This document shows, piece after piece, positions 61,106-64,000 of a stretch of 64,000 nt of DNA. This stretch comes from CAZYTX01 sp964650485. Its GTDB lineage: Bacteria > RBG-13-61-14 > DATKZS01. A program made the translations under genes and the position numbers. The stretch is from contig CAZYTX010000016.1 of the NCBI GenBank assembly GCA_964650485.1, positions 1 through 64,000 of the forward strand, written 5' to 3'. Each line of letters opens with the position of its first letter. Position 1 is the first letter of the stretch. The notes beneath the pieces were generated by a model. It had not been told where the DNA came from. It was given only the letters and a program-made list of their open reading frames with translations, and ran no database searches.

Positions 61106-62014
61106 TCATTTGAACTTCTCTCTCCAGTAGGCCCCAAGCTCCCGGAAGATTTCTTCGCCCTTCAGAAGCTTCCCATTCCACTCGATTTCATCAAGTCTCA
61201 AGGCCCCGAACTTGGCGCCCACCAGCACCCTGCCTTCCTCGGCCTCGATCTCCCCAGGGTGGAGCAGGCCGAGGTTGGTGTCATCCGGCGCCGCCTTCCA
61301 TATAACCATCTTCTTGTCCATGAAAAAGGAGAAAGCCCCCGTATACGGCCTGGTCATGGCCCTCACCAGGTTGTATGCCTGCCAGGCCGTGCCACTCCAG
61401 TCTATCCTCGCCTGCCCGGGCTCCAGGCAGCCAGGCCGCTCCTCGGGGACAAGGTCCACCGCCCCCAGTTCGGACCCTCCTTTTGTCACGGGATCGAGGC
61501 TTCTTTCAAAGAGCCCTTCCGCGATCCCGGAAAGCTTCTGGTACAGGGACAGGGCCGTGTAATTCTTTTCGATCCAGACCCGCTCCTGGCCTACTATCTG
61601 TGCCCGGTCCGGTGTTTCCAGGCGGTACATGGTGACCCCGGTGCTTTTTCTGTCATCCAAGATGGCCCCCCTCACCGGGCATAAGCCCTGGCAGTCCTGT
61701 AAAAGACAGGCATGCAGCCCTATCACGCCTTTGGTTGGAACGGGTAGGAGTTTAGGGGCAACTGCCGCAGGGGCGCCGAAGGCGAACATAACCTCAGGGG
61801 CAATCTCCCTTACCTCTTCCTCCATCCGGGGGTCATTCGGGTCCCGGACCTCGGAGTAGCGCACCCCGCTCTCCAGGCACTGCTCGGCAACGGACTCGAA
61901 AAGCTGCTCCCCCCGCTCCAGTATGAACGCCTTGGCCGGATTTTTTCTCTCACGCAGCAGGGAACGTATCCCCGCCGCGGCTATGGAGTGGGAAGCAATG
62001 ACCAGAGCTTTCAT
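61106..62014 (-). CDS. Formyltransferase-fold protein with altered active site
   Basis: 302 residues. Layout as in methionyl-tRNA formyltransferase: an N-terminal Rossmann domain to about 185, then a C-terminal barrel (GRVLVGAKFGALRLDEIEWNGK). The segment GVIGLHACLLQDCQG corresponds to the catalytic INVHGSLLPxxRG of Fmt: His101 is kept, but Asn is Gly99 and the Pro-Arg loop is changed. The catalytic Asp falls in a divergent context (Asp136 or shifted). It may be inactive or use another substrate. The start at 62014 gives MKALVIASHS; an upstream extension to 62068 has no family match. Confidence 0.76.
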   Translation of the reverse strand: MKALVIASHSIAAAGIRSLLRERKNPAKAFILERGEQLFESVAEQCLESGVRYSEVRDPNDPRMEEEVREIAPEVMFAFGAPAAVAPKLLPVPTKGVIGLHACLLQDCQGLCPVRGAILDDRKSTGVTMYRLETPDRAQIVGQERVWIEKNYTALSLYQKLSGIAEGLFERSLDPVTKGGSELGAVDLVPEERPGCLEPGQARIDWSGTAWQAYNLVRAMTRPYTGAFSFFMDKKMVIWKAAPDDTNLGLLHPGEIEAEEGRVLVGAKFGALRLDEIEWNGKLLKGEEIFRELGAYWREKFK

Positions 62015-62127
62015 GGCAAGGCCTCTGCCACGGTCATCAAGGAGCGTGGTTGAAAAAGGCGCATGCAAGCACTTTTACTTCCGGGGAACAAAGTGATGAC
62101 TACTGCATTAGAGGTTACTCGTGAAGA

Positions 62128-63441
62128 CTAGTCTTTCAACCTCCACCTCTGTCTTTTATCTTCCATCTTTTCGCAGTACGGATTGCCCTTGCCCTGTTCA
62201 TACTCCTGCTCGGTTATGACCTTGCAGGCGGGGTCTCTCATGCACTCCTCCACCTCGACCGGCTGGCTTACACCTTCTATCTCCCAGGAGTCGTACTTGC
62301 TCATGAATATCTTTTCTCCGGGATGCATCTCTTTATAGGACTGTGTAATGAGGCCCACCGAGGTGTGCCCGTTGGTCTTGAGCACTATCAGCTCGCCCAG
62401 AATCTCTTCGGGTATCCTTATCATCTCATCGTGCAGCCCGTCCTTGATGAGCTCGCAGGGCTTGTAGACCGTGAAGGCGTTGCCACGCTCCACTCCGTCT
62501 TCAACTCCCCTGTCAATGTATACAATGTCGTTTTCGCCCAAGATTTTCGAGCCCCTCTTGCTTGCTATGATGTAGCCGTGCAGGGACTCGACATCCGTGG
62601 TCTTCACCTTGACCTTCTCCGCCAGGGGCTCGAAATAGGGCTTTATCAGGTCACCGTTGTGGATCTCCGCGTATGAATCTTCTATCTTTGCCGTGGACAC
62701 GTCCACTTCCACCTCGATCACCTTCAGCTCGCCCAGGTTCAGTATCTGATAACCTATGACCTCGCCGGTCACCGGATGCTTAATCTCCAGGTACTTCTCG
62801 CTATCAGGCATCTCTTTGACCCTGAAAATGCTGTAGCGGTCCCCCTTCACAACCCTGTCAACCTTGCCCACGTCCACGTACACTATGTCCCCTTCTCCCA
62901 GCATGGACTTGTGCATCTTGTTGTCCACGATCTTGCCCGCGGCCTCCATCTCCTCCAGCACCACGAACCCCAGGCTGCCCGTTGACTTATACACTATCTC
63001 CTTCTTCTCCTTCTCCTCGGCCTTCTCTTTGGCAGGACCCTCCTCGACTGCCTCTTCCGCAACCTCGGCATACTCCCGGGCCGCCAAACCCTCAGGATAA
63101 ACGTATAAAATGTCGCCGGGGAAAATCAGGTGAGGGTTGATTATAAAGGTGTTGCGCTCCCAGATCTTGGGCCAGTAGTAGGGGCTGTTCAAGTAACGTT
63201 CGGCTATGTCCCAGAGCGTGTCCCCGGTCTGGACGACGTAGGCAAGCCTTTTTACGTTGCCCTCCTGAATCCAGATCAGACCCATGGTGTCGAGCTCGAC
63301 CTCGATCTCGCGAATGGTCACGTCCTCGCCCACAAGCCTCTCAGGGGCCGCTTCCTCCTGCGCGGCGCCGTTATGCACCAGCCCGGCAACAAGCATCATG
63401 ACCAGCACCGACAGAGCCTTTCCAGCTATCCCCCTATTCAT
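62128..63441 (-). CDS. Exported LysM-domain protein
   Basis: 437 residues. Signal peptide MNRGIAGKALSVLVMMLVAG ... GAAQ. A LysM domain near residues 66-115 (YVVQTGDTLWDIAERYL ... FPGDILYVYP) binds peptidoglycan. A Glu/Lys-rich linker follows, then three similar beta-rich blocks each with a G-x-x-D-I-V-Y-x-D-x-G motif (GEGDIVYVDVG near 182, GENDIVYIDRG near 305) and a MHPGEKIF block. Four Cys are in the C-terminal tail. Lies 50 bases after a TPR gene on the same strand. Confidence 0.83.
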   Translation of the reverse strand: MNRGIAGKALSVLVMMLVAGLVHNGAAQEEAAPERLVGEDVTIREIEVELDTMGLIWIQEGNVKRLAYVVQTGDTLWDIAERYLNSPYYWPKIWERNTFIINPHLIFPGDILYVYPEGLAAREYAEVAEEAVEEGPAKEKAEEKEKKEIVYKSTGSLGFVVLEEMEAAGKIVDNKMHKSMLGEGDIVYVDVGKVDRVVKGDRYSIFRVKEMPDSEKYLEIKHPVTGEVIGYQILNLGELKVIEVEVDVSTAKIEDSYAEIHNGDLIKPYFEPLAEKVKVKTTDVESLHGYIIASKRGSKILGENDIVYIDRGVEDGVERGNAFTVYKPCELIKDGLHDEMIRIPEEILGELIVLKTNGHTSVGLITQSYKEMHPGEKIFMSKYDSWEIEGVSQPVEVEECMRDPACKVITEQEYEQGKGNPYCEKMEDKRQRWRLKD

Positions 63442-63491
63442 TATTGGTCCCTCCTTGATATGGCCTCTTAAAGCCTGCTTTCAAAATCCGG

Positions 63492-64000
63492 CTACCTGCA
63501 ACAGGATACGAGCTTGTCCTCGGCCTCCTCCGCAAAGCTGGAGAAGGGGTACAAAATCTTCACCTCCCGCAGTGCGTCGGCCGCGTCCTCAATCCTGTCA
63601 AGCTCAAGCAAACAAAGACCCGTCTTGTAAAGGGCCTCGGGAGCATCCAGGCTCTGCACGTGCCTCTCCGAGACCACCCTGTACGCCTTTATCGCCTTTT
63701 CATACTCGCCGCGTTCATAATAATACTGCCCCAGCCAGAAAGCCACCTGGTCCTCGCGCTCCCCGCCTTTGCGCCCGAGGTAGCTCTCCATCATGGGTGT
63801 GGCCTTGGCTGCTTCCCCGTCCTTGACCAGCTTCTTTATCTTCTCGAATGAAGGACCGGCCTGCTTGGACCCCTTTACAGCCTCGCCCGTGCCGGGCTCC
63901 TCCACGTCGCTCTCAGAAAGAGCCGGCCGGGCGAGCGAGTCCCCGGTCTCCGGCGTGTTGGCTCCTGAGCCGTGTTTTGCGATTGTATTCTCCGGGTCCG
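63492..64000 (-). CDS. TPR-repeat protein, 5' end cut by the window edge
   Basis: The frame stays open to the right edge. About 170 residues are visible: a low-complexity acidic linker, then TPR-like helices (VAFWLGQYYYERGEYEKAIKAYRVV and ALYKTGLCLLELDRIEDAADALREVKILYP), ending in SCCR. This resembles the C-terminus of YbgF/CpoB-type or similar periplasmic TPR proteins, but the N-terminus is missing. Probably in one operon with the LysM gene. Confidence 0.75.
   Translation of the reverse strand, partial: DPENTIAKHGSGANTPETGDSLARPALSESDVEEPGTGEAVKGSKQAGPSFEKIKKLVKDGEAAKATPMMESYLGRKGGEREDQVAFWLGQYYYERGEYEKAIKAYRVVSERHVQSLDAPEALYKTGLCLLELDRIEDAADALREVKILYPFSSFAEEAEDKLVSCCR

Noticed and set aside
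1..64000. Prophage, IS element or CRISPR-Cas locus
   Set aside because: No transposase, integrase, cas gene, phage structural gene or spacer array was recognised on either strand.

Overview
The window reads as a chromosomal segment of a Gram-negative anaerobe. It is GC-rich and gene-dense, has many 1-10 base gene overlaps, and shows no phage or plasmid genes and no CRISPR array. The Gram-negative call rests on a TonB-dependent receptor, an LPS heptose-pathway enzyme (rfaE2), many lipoproteins and an RseC-like protein. The anaerobic call rests on an Rnf complex, an Hmc-like multihaem cytochrome module, a glycyl-radical activase, a 2-hydroxyacyl-CoA dehydratase-family protein, an acetyl-CoA-synthase-like FeS protein and several ferredoxins. 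This fits Desulfobacterota or a related deltaproteobacterial-type lineage. That placement is inference; no taxonomic marker was compared.

Region 1 (1-15,024): a leftward tRNA-Pro(CGG), then a complete 14-gene complex I operon nuoA to nuoN behind a perfect-consensus promoter, ending in a tandem-FHA gene. NuoG is short, and NuoJ carries an insert of more than 100 residues.

Region 2 (15,068-24,588): a P1-family peptidase, then leftward genes: a glycyl-radical-enzyme activase overlapping a TPR/cyclic-nucleotide-domain protein, a sodium:alanine symporter, a SAM hydrolase (adenosine-forming), four small exported proteins that form two paralogous pairs, and an APC permease.

Region 3 (24,743-37,970), the electron-transfer island: a DUF4405-like membrane protein, an SGNH hydrolase, rnfCDGEAB in which RnfB is fused to a GltD/NfnB-like flavoprotein, a REP-like inverted-repeat element, an RseC-like protein, and a three-gene Hmc-like module (17-haem cytochrome, four-cluster FeS protein, NrfD-type membrane protein fused to a six-haem domain). 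Complex I, Rnf and Hmc-type modules could together link NAD(P)H, ferredoxin, quinone and periplasmic cytochromes.

Region 4 (37,979-56,477): rho, a TonB receptor with a His-rich lipoprotein, an exported alpha/beta hydrolase, rsmB, an operon of radical SAM protein, Cys-rich ferredoxin and a small ACS-gamma-like protein, an M1 peptidase, rfaE2, a metallo-beta-lactamase-fold hydrolase, a BKACE-family enzyme, rlmE and a phosphofructokinase.

Region 5 (56,478-64,000): a decayed Phd/YefM antitoxin, a small HEAT-like protein, a NifU C-terminal-domain protein, a 2[4Fe-4S] ferredoxin, an SRPBCC-fold protein, a double-ACT regulator, a small coiled coil, an operon pairing a formyltransferase-like protein with a lone dehydratase-family subunit, a LysM protein, and a TPR protein cut by the window edge.
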